DNA of 64,000 bases from Symsagittifera roscoffensis (taxonomy: Eukaryota; Xenacoelomorpha; Acoela; Convolutidae). The first letter of the stretch is position 1; each line of letters opens with the position of its first letter. The stretch lies in contig NC_087068.1 in the NCBI RefSeq assembly GCF_963678635.1, positions 51,560,563 through 51,624,562 on the forward strand, in the 5' to 3' direction. The notes beneath the pieces were generated by a model, which saw only the letters and a list, made by a program, of their open reading frames with translations, was not told the DNA's origin and did not search any database. Below, piece after piece: positions 33,982-44,934 of this stretch. The position numbers and the translations under genes are program-made.

Positions 33982-35801
33982 TTGATGCACAACAGTGAAC
34001 TAAAAAAAAACAATACAGATGATGGCCCACAAAATATTACACGCTTGCCAACAGCTCCTCTAAACTCACAATCAAACCAAAATCAATTACAAATAGTTCC
34101 ACCCACCAAATACGGAACCAACTTTTCTCTAAGATCAATTTTTCATCAAAACAATCAAACACAACCAAGTTCAATTTCTTATCAAGCAAAAAAAAAATTA
34201 AGAAAATGAACTAATAACAGAACAACCAAGTGCAATTAATTTTTGTTCTCACAACGAAAATAACTTCAGGCCACAACGAGCTGCCAAATCGGATCCCTCA
34301 AACAATTTTTTTTCTAGCCTTCAGAGCTGCAACACCAATTCTCTGTCACATCTGTCATTGACCTCATCACTCCCTTACCGTTATTAAGTTTCACTTTTTC
34401 CACCTTTTCTTCAGACTCATCCCACAAGCAATCTGATGATTCCCCACAAACTGCTTTTAAAACTCGCAATTGTTAAGAAAACCCCATCGTCGACACTCCA
34501 GACAATTTTTTAGATTCCGCCGAACTCATCCTATTTCTGATTTTTCTCAACCAACATTTACCCCATCACTCCCCCAGTTTCAGTAATCCCCTCTCATCTA
34601 AATCATCATACGCAGACGCTACACCCATACTCTCACCACTTTCTTGTGCTATTTACGACACCCCTAGCCCAATAACTGACGATCAATGTAAACACGACTT
34701 AAATAACTTCATACAACAACAACCGCTAATGCACAACTGTAAAATTCCACTCACAATACAACATTTCACCTACTCCACTTCATCTTTTGAAACATCTTCC
34801 GTTTGTAACACTCCAACATGAGTACAGCGCATATTTATGAAACCGAAGTACTCAACTAATTCTCCCAGATACCTAGTAAATCGCCCTTCCACATACCGAC
34901 TTCATTGAAGCGACCATACCAGATACACTAACACACATGAATACCTACCAGATTTCATTCCATTTTCCCTACAAAGTTATCTCGACAACAAAGAGCCCCA
35001 TACGAAAATGCCTTTGTTAGAGTTCCGAACACTCCTTTTTTGCCTTTATAAATTCAATAATCCACTTAGCCTGCTACTTAGAAAATCCGATGATGACCAA
35101 CATTATAACACAGCTATTCACCAGCATACTAGTGCAATTCACTTAAAAAATTTATTTGTCACAGATTGGCTTGTCATAGATAACTAAACCCCTTGATTGT
35201 AGCGCAAATACAATCCGTTGTTCCCCGATATATAAAAGATTCACCACAAAACACCAAAACTCAAAACTAACAGGAAAACTTTTTTATGAACATATCATAT
35301 TTTCGATTTACTTTGAACTAACAAAAGAAATAACAAAAAACTCAATCATCGATCACGCACGTAAACTTCACAAAACCAAGGAATAAAATTTCAGCCGCTT
35401 TGACACGTTTCAACAAACATCTATTTTGGTCACTTCGTCATAACTAATCACATGAATTGATGCTAAAAAGAAAACTAACCCTCATTCATTTCACAATCGC
35501 TTCATTCAAAGGCACTTTATTCACATTTCACCTTCACTTAACCCACACCACCACTACATGTTTCTAAATTCAAAGTACACTACAACTTTTTTTGAAGTTC
35601 ACTTTTCGTATAAAAGGCACAAGCCTGCACGATACTCTCCAAAACTACGATCCCGTCCGACAAATGTATATATTTTGTTCACGCACTAAATCATCCCACG
35701 GAAGAAACATTCCCCATGATCATCCCACTCGAATACTTGTCGAATTTGAAATCGTAGATTTAAACCTTGCTTCAAATTTTACCGTAAATTTTATAATTTG
35801 A
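33982..35801 (+). pseudogene. Long Ser/Pro/Asn-rich coding remnant of the retroelement
   Basis: A chain of open stretches with few stops: NITRLPTAPLNSQSNQNQ (about 34040); an Ser/Asp-rich piece (SSDSSHKQSDDSPQTAFKT, about 34410); SPLSCAIYDTPSPITDDQ (about 34640); LLEFRTLLFCLYKFNNPLSL (about 35020); and KFTFRIKGTSLHDTLQNYD (about 35594). Stops and frame changes separate them. The composition is coding-like, but I recognise no reverse transcriptase, protease or envelope motif. An env-like or extra gene is possible; I cannot decide. Confidence 0.35.
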
Positions 35802-37424
35802 TTCCAAACACTAACCACTATTTTCATGTCCCTCCAGAAGAAATCAAGATCATCAAGGCACTTTAGCTTCTTCGGCCATTACTACACACAATAATTAGAA
35901 TTAGCATGTCGGCAAAGCTTTTAAAGCAATCAACAACCACACCATTGATAATCTTTTTCTAAATAGAGTTTATACCGGCCCCGATTTCATGTAAAATTGC
36001 ATTTGTTATTTAAAACTAACTAATTTCAACAATTTACTTGCCGTTTTATAATAAGGTAGATCACCTCTTGCTTAAGACTTTCTGAATAACTTCTAAAAAT
36101 ATTAAACAAAAGATCAAAAATAAAAGTTTATAACTTATTTCAATATCCGATTGCAGTAAATTCTAAAGGTTAAATAAAATTTATAACTGAGAAGTGATTA
36201 AGGAATTCAAATGCAGTCATATAAGGCAAAAAGCTAATGAGCGAGTAATAAAGTAAAGATAAAATCTCTCGAGCTCGCCCCTTGAAATTAACCCTTTTCA
36301 TGTAAACTGTTCAATTTCTTGTAACTTTTTCATGACAAATATTGTGAATAATTGAATTTCCGGTTTCACAAAGTAACTGAGAAAGTTTTCAAGCAAGTAT
36401 AAGCGTTTCAAATTTTCAGGTAAACCATTTGAAGTGAGGAACTAAGCTTAAACAACCAAAGCAGCTCACTTAGACCATCCGACTACCAACGTGCACAGGA
36501 AATTCCCCTAAACTCAAACCAGATCAAACTGCATATTTTTTTCTTTGAAGGAAAAGTCAGCTTTCTTTTTAGACCACATGAAACGATAAAAAAAATTAGT
36601 CAATACTAATCAAGTACAACTTGTTTTTAAGAAAAAGACACAACCACAAAAAAAACAGATAAAACATCTGATACAACGAAAAGAAAAGGTTATAAAAAGA
36701 AAAAAAATTTACTCAAAGAAATACTTCAAGTAAACTCAACTATCCTAAACCACTAGTGAAGGACATCCTCAGCTAACCGCGCTAAATCACGCATAGAACC
36801 ACGCAGTCAATTTTCCTTAGAGCGACTCTAGGTTGAGCAAATGATCAAAGAAAATTAACCGAGCTAACTAAAAGGCTATTGAGAAAAAAACTAATAAGAT
36901 CGTAACTAAAATTGAATTTCTAAAGAGCAGAGATAAAATGGTAACGCTTTTACAGAGTGTAATACACCAGCAACAGAAGGGAGATGAACGCTTGACAATA
37001 TTCCAACTAAGGAATAGCAAATCTATTATTTTTGCTTGCCGCGGTCACAACCCTCACTGGATCTAAAGTAATGAGCAAACAACGCAGCAAAAGAATCCAT
37101 TGAAACCGAACAATGGCCATTTCGAACATACCAATCCTTGTCACTCGGCGCTTCACTCAGAGAAATCAACCTTTTATTTTGCTACTCGACCGAGTGTGAA
37201 CGAATAGTGAGATTGCACGAAGTCTCGATCTGACTTAGAAAAATGACAACCTACGAGGCACAGACTCGCACTTCAATACATTTTGTCAGTATTCACTACA
37301 ATCTTTCAAACTCATCACATGTACTTCACAGGCACAAGCCAATCTACACTCCCTACAAATAAATTAGAAGACACTACATTTAACCTTCACAAAAAAATTT
37401 TGTATTAAGAATTTTCCTAAGCCC
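35802..37424 (+). other. Retroelement 3' region without recognisable genes
   Basis: A-rich, mostly closed in all frames. No clear polypurine tract is visible next to the right LTR-like repeat. Confidence 0.4.
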
Positions 37425-37848
37425 TGGATTGGTGGAACCAGTTTAAAAGAAGTATTTATTTTATACTTTGATTATTCTCACTTCAAAATATCAATAACTT
37501 CCCAATCTTGATCCATGAATTTAAACTACAAAAAATTTTTAAAGCTGAAACTATTTTCAGTATCAGTCAGAGAATAATTTTAAAAAGAATGAAATCATTT
37601 GCTTTCTTCTCTCCTCTAACTCCGCAGAAAATTTGTAATTCTCTAGATCATCTGTTTTGACTAAGAAATTTAAGATATAAGCGTAAGATTAAGATTAGTA
37701 TTAGACTAAGAAGTTGTATGAACATATCCGGCCGAAATGAGATAGCGTACAGAACAGACAGTGTACCCATATCCGAAACTACTCTATGAGAAGGCCACCC
37801 CGGACTCAATCTCAGTATTGACATGAGTAGCCAGAGAAAGCGTTTACA
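37425..37848 (+). repeat. Right LTR-like repeat
   Basis: Starts TGGATTGGTGGAACCAG and ends GTTTACA. It is the same orientation and layout as 4860-5260, about 424 bp, and diverged. The gene's own intron resumes after it. Confidence 0.7.
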
Positions 37849-38061
37849 TACCCGCGAAGTTTTTCGTACCGAAAAATGAGTTAAACTTCATATCTCATCC
37901 TAAGCAAAGTAATATTGCTGTTGAGGTTGAGAAATTATGTCGGTACATCAATAAAAAAAACTTCAAACTGATTAACTCAAGATCATAATCAGCAAAAATG
38001 ATTTCCTAATTTTAATAATAAGCGCGTCAGAAAAACCAAACGAAATAACCATAATTCTTAC

Positions 38062-38347
38062 CTGTTCATTGCATAATGAAACGCCCCCGGTTCCTGTTTC
38101 ATATAATCGATCGTTCCTAACGACTTTCGAAGTCCAATTACTTTTAAGGGTTGTCGAAAACGTCCATGGAAAACTCCCATTCGATACGAGTAACCCCTAT
38201 CGTTTTGCAATCTGTTCGACTGATCTCTTGAAGTTTCGCATATCATTTTTGTAGCCTCAACCATTTCAAGATTCGGATTTTTCAATTTGTCGAATAGTAG
38301 AAGCTCGTTTGCGATGAGTGCATGTTGATGAGCGTCAATTATCTTTC
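38062..38347 (-). CDS. Sulfotransferase-like gene, exon 2
   Basis: Second coding exon, 286 bp. Reading enters with two bases of a codon after acceptor TGTAG and leaves after AACAG at a textbook donor, GTAAGAATT. It opens with GKIIDAHQHALIANE, the segment that follows the PAPS loop in this family (usually GxxLDAHP...IANEY), then LLLFDKL and a run of charged helices, ending at about FHYAMN. This continues exon 1 directly and precedes the VVRNP motif of exon 3. The fragment has no independent start; the apparent methionine upstream (MYVNL) is intron sequence. Codons look non-repetitive and coding, unlike the flanks. The acceptor lies only about ten bases from a short fold-back repeat (38357-38543). 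Confidence 0.75.
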
Positions 38348-38356
38348 CTACATGGA

Positions 38357-38543
38357 TCAAGTTAACATACATCCCCCTAACTAGAACAAGTTAAGATTTC
38401 TTTCACAACAACATTTATTTTCTTATAAAACGGCTCAGCATTACGTGTAAAATGCTCGATTCTGATTGGCTGAAAAATCCAGCGTTGAACCAAGTTAACA
38501 TCTTCCTCCTAAATCGATCTAAGGGGGATGATGTTAACTTGTC
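38357..38543. mobile_element. Fold-back MITE next to the exon 2 acceptor
   Basis: AAGTTAACATACATCCCCCTAA at the left pairs with TAAGGGGGATGATGTTAACTT at the right, about 187 bp in all. Its left end is about ten bases from the exon 2 splice acceptor. It contains a GATTCTGATTGGCTG CCAAT motif like those in the 13.9-kb element. Confidence 0.6.
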
Positions 38544-39049
38544 CCTCATCCTACACTTTTCCATTCTAGAGAATTGCTCGCTGAATGAATCACTTTAAAG
38601 TAAAAAAAGCAGTTAAACAATTTGACCCGAAATTTTGGTTGAAATATGTTCTAATTAGTTTCTCCATGCGAGAGGAAGCCGTACGTTCAATACGAGAGAG
38701 CTAATGAACAAGATTATTGAAAAGTGTTTTCTCAAAGACCCAAAAATGGGAACTGATCAATGGCTCCAAAACTTGTCAAATAACAAAACTTGTTGTTTTT
38801 TCTTGGGCTCATCTTTTGTTTTGGTTTTTAAGGGCAAGTCTAGAATTGATAATTTCCTCCCATTTTGATTTTCTTGTTAACTGAGACGCGACTACTGTGG
38901 CTGAACCTACTTTTCTTATTCCTAATGGAATTTCTCACAGCTTATTTTTGCAACGAGAGACGTTTTTTTTTCAACGTAGGGCTACATTTCATTTTTTTAT
39001 CGGATAAATTGTGGATTCTGCGATTCGCAGAGGATCTATGAAAGGCTAT

Positions 39050-39345
39050 CCAGCCTGTCTAAGCATAGGCCTGTCTAAGCATAGTCCGAGCATTCGAAGT
39101 CAAAAGATCGTTTCCGTTAGAGCATCTTTAAGATTAACGGGACCTCCCCGTCAAGTATAAGCGATCTCCCGTGCGATCAAGGGCAAGCCGTCACCGGCGA
39201 CAATTAAGCCCCATTCCTAGGGGTAGGTCAAACTTTCACTACAAGAACTGTCTTAGAGGTCCCCTCAGCTGTTCAGGATTGTCTCTGATGTCCGATCAAG
39301 GATAAGCCATCGCTAGTGCTATATCAGCCCTACCTTCCTTCTGGC
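39050..39345. repeat. GC-richer duplicated repeat block
   Basis: Two diverged segments about 120 bases apart share GATCAAGG.(C/T)AAGCC.TC and ...GCCCYA.YTTCC (about 39172 and 39294). There is also a doubled GCCTGTCTAAGCATAG at 39052-39084. Unlike the AT-rich neighbours, it could be part of a SINE or LTR. No tRNA-like structure is certain. Confidence 0.4.
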
Positions 39346-40560
39346 GGCGAATCGAAGTACCATTTCAAAGACAAACCTTTTGCACAAACCCCATTGCTTC
39401 AAATGCTATACTGGGAGATTCCTGACCTCGGTCATCTCTTCAGCAAATCGGTGAATATAACGACAAATTGTTTACCAATAGATTTCAACCAAGCATTGTA
39501 AGCACGGTTGAAGCTGACATCCGTTTAAAGAAAGCTAATCACAATATTCTCACAAGCATTTACAGTTTAAAAGACTTCAAACGGCTAGATACAAGCCTCT
39601 CTACTTTCAACGACAAACCACTGTATTGGAGTCATCGGTTTGAGTTTGTCCACTCAGCAAAAGGGATCAACCCAAGATTAACAACTGTGTTGGGAAAGCT
39701 AACAACCATGTAGAAATCAGAAAATTAGATAATACAAAATCTGTGGTACTAGCAGGTTGCACTAGTAAACTATACAATTTGGAAAGTTTTAGGGACCGTG
39801 ATCCTCGAGTTATTATCAAGCATGCTGCAAACTTATCAAAGTTAGTACGCATCTTTGGGATCAACGAATACATTTCAGATTTTAACTACAGTTACTTTCC
39901 GAGACTACCATCTGAAGTATAGATGAAATGGGAAGAATTCTGTAAACTCCACTGTCTTGAAAGCGCATGTTGCAAAAAACAACGGATTGGTTAAACAACA
40001 ACTCAATGGCGTGGTAGCCCTGGAGCATGTGTCGTAAGAAACAAAGTCAAAAATTTTTATCGAATAACTTACGTTCCAACGACCAAGATCATCAGTTACA
40101 TGGAAAACAGTCCTGAATATAGCACAGAAAAGCAGTTTGACGACAAGTTTGTTAAAATGGAACATTTCAGCGCAACAGATTAGGAGCAGCACGAAATTTA
40201 GTGTTGTCCCTTTTGCTGAAATTGAATTAGTTCAAAGAATCAAGCAAGCAAAAGACAAAAAACTTCGTTTTAATCACCAAAGAATTCATCTTTTTACTGA
40301 ATCAACTCAGATGTACCAAAAAGGCAGATCCAATCACCAAAGTATCCCAACATGTGAAACAGATCAACAGCCCCGATAACTATTTTTTCTTGCATTCTGC
40401 TCCTGTGGTTGAGGCTTGCTAACAAATCAAGATTCCACAAAAAAAACATCCATATTTGTATAAAGAAACTAACCAAATACGCTACAACATCGAACACAAT
40501 TTTTGTTGTTTGCTACTCCTGATGGCATTGCACGGTAATTCTCAATTTATCCGAACCAAA
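39346..40560 (+). pseudogene. Degraded coding block of unknown family
   Basis: Open stretches in alternating plus-strand frames, for example TVEADIRLKKANHNILTSIY and SHRFEFVHSAKGINPRLTTV (about 39495-39700), then RIKQAKDKKLRFNHQRIHLF (about 40235) and DNYFFLHSAPVVEAC (about 40375). Balanced base use and few stops suggest a transposon gene broken by frameshifts. No domain recognised. It lies antisense in intron 1. Confidence 0.35.
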
Positions 40561-40775
40561 AACAGATTTCTAGACCTCAATACTAATCGTACTCAATACT
40601 AATTAGCGAGCTTAATCCAAACTAATGCCCCTTCCCAAGAGTTTTCACGACTTGCGTGTTAAGGAAAAAAAACCGTAAACTCTTGTCGAAAATAATTAGG
40701 CTATGACTAAATGATCAGACTGATTAATTGATGGTTTTCAGTAAGCAAATGAAATCTTAAAACAAGGATAGCCTG

Positions 40776-40980
40776 CCCGCACCGAAGTTTCATGGATAGT
40801 AATCGATTATATTGGATTTTTGTTGACAGTCTCAATAAAATTACAAAACAAATCGATTATAATCGATTAAAAATCGATTACGTGGTCTAAATTTGACATG
40901 ATAATCGATTATATTGAAAACATTTTATTCAACAAAAATCCATTATAATCGATTATTACCCATGAAACTTCGGTGCGGGT
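40776..40980. mobile_element. Palindromic CCCGCA-type MITE
   Basis: CCCGCACCGAAGTTTCATGG at the left, the exact complement CCATGAAACTTCGGTGCGGG at the right, 205 bp. The interior is made of ATAATCGATTATAATCGATT-type palindromes and CAACAAAAATCC. It could fold into a near-complete hairpin. Confidence 0.9.
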
Positions 40981-41216
40981 GTTACTGTGCAAGTAGCATA
41001 GAATGTTCAGACCATAGTCTTAGAAAATAAAACAAAGTTTTTTAAAATTGTTGTCGTTATTTTTCGGCGTGGTGTGATCAGAGTATTAAGTATATTCAAG
41101 AGTCATAGTAAAATAAGCAAATTGAAAAAAAATGTTGTAGAAAAATTACTGGAAAAATGAAAAAAAAATCATGCAGTTTTCTGAATTTTTGAAAATTTCG
41201 GTTGCAAAAGGCGCTT

Positions 41217-42327
41217 ACCCGCACCGAAGTTTCATGGGTAAAAATCGATTATATTGGATTTTTGTTGACTAAAATGTTGTCTATATAATCGATTATCATG
41301 TCAAATTTAGACCACATAATCGATTTTTAATCGATTATAATCGATTATACTGGAAAAATTTAAATCCATTATAATCCATTATAATCGATTATATTCCATT
41401 TTTATTTTCAATATAATGGATTATTTTTTGTACATAAAATCCATGAAAATTGTTTAAATTTTGGAAATAATGACTCTAATTTTTGCAACTTTCTGCAAAA
41501 CTCGAACGAACACGTTCATCCAGGGGCAGCCAATATGTAGTAATTTTCCAAAAAGTGCCCAAAAACAGCTTTTTTGACCAGCTCCGCATGTCAACCCCCC
41601 CCCCCCCCCCGCCCCAACGTACCCCCGCCCAACGTACCCCCTCTCCAGTGTACCCCCCCAACCAACTTATCGAAACACCCACCCCCCCCCCAACGTACCC
41701 CCCACCCACGACGTACCCCCCAACTCACGACGTACCCCCCAACCCACGACGTACCCCACAACCCACGACTTACCCCCCAACCGACGACGTACCCTCCTCA
41801 CGTACCCTTATCCCCCCAACGTACCCCCCCCCCAAACGTACCCTCCTCACCTACCCCCCCCCCCCAACGTATCCCTAACCCACGACGTACTCCCACTCTC
41901 TCTCTAGTTAGGGGACATCTAATTGTAGTAAGGGTAAGCGTGGGGAGTTGGTGTGGGATCTATAGGTAACTTTTTGTAATTTTTCATATCTCGATTGAAA
42001 ATAGGAAAAAATAAAATTAGGCGAGAGAACAAAATAACTAACTTAAGTTTAACAACTTTATGAAAAAATGAAAACAACACACAAAAAGATTTGAATAATT
42101 AGATTATAATCCATTATAATCGATTAAAATGGATTATTTTTCTTTTGATAAAATTTTTTGAAAATAATCGATTATAATCGATTATATTGGGATTTTATTG
42201 ATTAAAAAAATATAATCAATATAATCCATTTTCAATCGATTATAATTGATTATTTTTGCAATTTTGTAGAGACTGACAATGAAAATCCAATATAATCGAT
42301 TATTATCCATGAAACTTCAGTGCGGGT
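41217..42327. mobile_element. CCCGCA-type MITE with internal insertion
   Basis: Same ends as 40776-40980 (CCGCACCGAAGTTTCATGG and CCATGAAACTTCAGTGCGGG) but 1.1 kb long. The extra sequence includes the C-rich minisatellite at 41586-41890. The ends are bordered by TTAC and GTAA, which extends the palindrome. Confidence 0.85.
41586..41890. repeat. C-rich minisatellite
   Basis: About a dozen units of ACGACGTACCCCCCAACCC with variable C-runs, strongly strand-biased. It yields long Pro/Thr-rich frames on the plus strand and Gly-rich ones on the minus strand, all artefacts. C-runs of this kind could form G-quadruplexes on the other strand. Confidence 0.92.
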
Positions 42328-42548
42328 AAGTACTCAAAATAAACTAACGTTACTCATTTAAAATTAAGTAAGATTGCTTGCTCGCTTTATTCGCTCGAAA
42401 TGAGTCAAAAAATTACAAAAGCTTCGAACCGGTTTATCTCGACACAACAAAACTTTTTTGAATTTTTTTTTGGCTGTTCCGAATCACGACTGAAAAAGCT
42501 TTAATATGATATATCACTCAACCCAGTCGGAAGAATATTTTTGAATTC

Positions 42549-43352
42549 TGAGTTTGCCCCAACGAAAAAAGATTCAATGAAAAACTTCAGTATGAAGGGT
42601 ACTAGTATCTTCGGCGGCAATATAAACTTTTTCTTTTTTTGGATCTTTTGAGGTATAAGTTTTTCCATTTTGATTTTACAAATTTGACGTTGAATTTGCC
42701 CTCATTTTTCTTGAGTTGAGTTATTACGGCAGCCATAACTTCCTGACAAGCTTTGATTTTTATATGCATTCATCTTGAATTGCAGCATCAACTGCAGATT
42801 GTGTACAGCTGGCAATATGTTAATGTTATTTTTTAACGTTTAAAAAAATGAATTTAGAGCAGTTCTAGCTTGGCAAATACGAAACATTTTTTTGTGATTT
42901 CATTGTTTTCTATAAGGATAGCAATGTTTTCCAAATGGTAACACCCACCTGAGTTTGCCCCAACGATAAAAAGATTCAATGAAAAACTTCAGTATGAAGG
43001 GTACTAGTATCTTCGGCGGCAATATAAACTTTTTCTTTTTTTTGGATCTTTTGAGGTATAAGTTTTTCCATTTTGATTTTACAAATATGACGTTGAATTT
43101 GCCTTCATTTTTCTTGAGTTGAGTTATTACGGCAGCCATAACTTCCTGACAAGCTTTGATTTTTATATGCATTCATCTTGAATTGCAGCATCAACTGCAG
43201 ATTGTGTACAGCTGGCAATATGTTAATGTTATTTTTTTAACGTTTAAAAAAATGAATTTAGAGCAATTCTAGCTTGGCAAATACGAAATAATTTTTTTGT
43301 GATTTCATTGTTTTCTATAAGGATAGCAATGTTTTCCAAATGGTAACACCCG
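42549..43352. repeat. 402-bp tandem duplication
   Basis: GAGTTTGCCCCAACGA begins both units (42549 and 42951), and ATGGTAACACCC ends both. The copies differ at only a few positions, mostly T-run lengths, so the duplication is recent. Confidence 0.9.
42960..43172 (-). pseudogene. Duplicated fragment resembling a Myb/SANT-like domain
   Basis: In both 402-bp units the minus strand reads MHIKIKACQEVMAAVITQLK, then a short linker, then FVKSKWKNLYLKRSKK. The pattern of helices ending in KxKWKNL is like the third helix of Myb/SANT-like domains in Harbinger-type and trihelix proteins. The two units diverge in frame after the lysine run. It may be a transposon fragment. Weak call. Confidence 0.25.
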
Positions 43353-43599
43353 CTCCTTACAGCTCACGTGTTTTTTTAGTGATAACGAGACAAGCAAGCT
43401 GGGTGAACTAATTGAAAAATTATCAAAACAGCTGAGGAACAGAAACAAACTCGTCGCGCCAGAAAAAGTTTGAAAACTCTACCAACTGTTATAAGAGCTG
43501 TATGCTAAACTGCACATCAACCAAATACCTCTGTCATGCTTTATCGTCTGTCAAGTCTAGTGGGAATTAGGGGAATGTATGATAGGAAAGAATTGTTCC

Positions 43600-43927
43600 C
43601 TGTTGCCGTTGAGCCACATCGGTTGAAGCCGAAGAAGAAGACAAACTTCTCAACGTGTTGGATGGTTTGTCCAGACCATTCTTTGCAGTCTGTGGTCGCA
43701 GTTGGTTCGAATTCGTCAAGTCGGCTCACATTATCGTCGATTATTTTCTTCATTTTACTGCTTTCCAGTTTGGGAAAATAGGGCGTTTCTATTTCCGGAT
43801 AGATGGAATTATTTTCTTGAGGTTTTATCTGAGATTTTCGTGAAGTAACTTCATAGAGAAAAAGCATAACTAACAAGAAGAAAATAAATTTAAAAAATTT
43901 TTTTTCCGTCTTCCCGATCAACGTCAT
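43600..43927 (-). CDS. Sulfotransferase-like gene, exon 1 (signal anchor and 5'-PAPS loop)
   Basis: First coding exon of a split gene that probably transfers sulfate from PAPS to a glycan or protein in the Golgi lumen. The start chosen is the ATG at 43927. It gives a short basic N-terminus, a hydrophobic signal anchor at about residues 11-25, a stem region with an NVS glycosylation sequon, then strand FVFFFGF followed by NRCGSTAT at about residues 102-109. That fits the 5'-phosphosulfate-binding loop of membrane sulfotransferases (consensus like RSGST; here the position before G is Cys). The open frame runs on to a stop at 43541, but the extra residues do not look like the family and the DAH segment expected next is in the exon at 38062. 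Exon 1 ends in phase 1, matching exon 2. The best junction leaves an intron starting GG, not GT. The family assignment rests on motif reading, not on a search. Confidence 0.72.
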
Positions 43928-44035
43928 TTTAAACTTTATTAAACACACAGTGCTTTATTAAACATTTAAATTATCCGGACAAAACGCATAAAAATTGAAA
44001 TTTAAACAAGTTTTCTCAAATTCGAACTAAAAGAG

Positions 44036-44590
44036 ATGAGGGATAAATATAGCAGAATTATTATTATGCAATTGGTTTTGCACAATTTGGTCCCAAAACT
44101 TTACACCAAAAACGGTCATTTTAGACTTATAAGTCAATTAATAATTACACCAAAGATACGAAATCAATTATTGTCGAAAATATATCAAAGTGAGCCTCTT
44201 GCGTGGCTTAACAAAATTCAAGGAGGGCATACTCACCGAAACATAGCAAAAATTGCTTTATTTTTGTTTGATCGCCAAAATAGTAACTTTTACTATATAA
44301 AAACCAATATTTTTTCAAAAAAAACTTATTAAAAGTTTCGCGAACTTTTTGGAGACTATACTCTTCTTAAGATTTGTTAAGCCACATAAGAGACTTAGAG
44401 ATTTGTCTACTAGCCACTAAGAGAGATTTGATAAAAATTTGATAGCAATTGGTTTCATAGTTTTGGTGTAATTTCTTGACTAAAAAAGTCAAAAATGATC
44501 TGTTTTGGGGTAAAGTTTGGGCACGAATTTCGTAAATTAAATTGCACCATATTAATTCTGCTATAATTCTAAGCAATCAGTGTATCTTTT
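44036..44590. mobile_element. Fold-back MITE with about 200-bp arms
   Basis: 44040-44235 pairs with 44385-44590. Shared segments include TATAGCAGAATTA, CCAAAACTTTAC.CC and GTGGCTTAACAAA. The two opposed open frames here (98 and 69 residues) are the same sequence read from each arm, not genes. Confidence 0.75.
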
Positions 44591-44934
44591 TTTTGCTAAA
44601 GTCAACTCAATTTGAGAACAACGCGTTTTAAGTTTCAAATTTCATGCGCCTTGTCCGAATAATTCAAATCAGCACGGTATACTCGAACTAACAATTTAAA
44701 ACAGTAATACAGATTCTGGATCAATTTTTAAACTTAAAACAAAGGTTTTGCTCTCAATATTGTCATTAAAATGTTAAAAGCAAAACCATAGCTTTTTTGT
44801 ATGAGATTATTTTCATTTTGTGAGATCTGCGCATGAATGTATTTTTTGTACATGCACCTGACCATTTTCTTGTCCGTTGCATGTGTCTTTCACATATTAA
44901 AGAATATATAGTTCGTGAAACACTTCACTAAATG

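Larger units (their letters stand above)
4475..38061 (-). other. Intron 2 of the sulfotransferase-like gene (about 33.6 kb)
   Basis: GT-AG intron (donor GTAAGAATT, acceptor TTCCAACAG) filled almost completely by an LTR-bounded insertion at 4860-37848. The remaining edges (about 385 bp at 4475-4859 and 213 bp at 37849-38061) suggest an ancestral intron of about 600 bp. Retroelement remnants read on the plus strand, antisense to the host gene. I see no extra exon of the host gene inside. Confidence 0.65.
38348..43599 (-). other. Intron 1 of the sulfotransferase-like gene, with GG donor
   Basis: About 5.25 kb between exons 1 and 2. The exon 1 side reads ACAG followed by GGAACAATTC. The exon 2 side reads TGTAG then GAAAG. 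Joining them restores the expected T-G-K-I order in phase. No GT near the exon 1 edge gives a sensible protein. The intron holds a fold-back MITE beside the acceptor, a repeat-like GC-richer block, coding remnants at 39.3-40.4 kb, two CCCGCA-type MITEs and a 402-bp tandem duplication. Confidence 0.55.

Noticed and set aside
39050-39345. Possible tRNA or 5S-like gene in the GC-richer block
   Set aside because: No cloverleaf, A/B box pair or 5S core could be assembled by eye; only an internal duplication is clear.
41483-41969. Long Pro/Thr-rich frames and opposing Gly-rich frame
   Set aside because: Produced by the C-rich minisatellite; composition only.
43541-43599. Continuation of the exon 1 frame to a stop
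   Set aside because: The residues after T109 do not fit the family, while the exon at 38062 continues it in phase.
44036-44576. Two opposed frames of 98 and 69 codons
   Set aside because: They are the two arms of one fold-back repeat.
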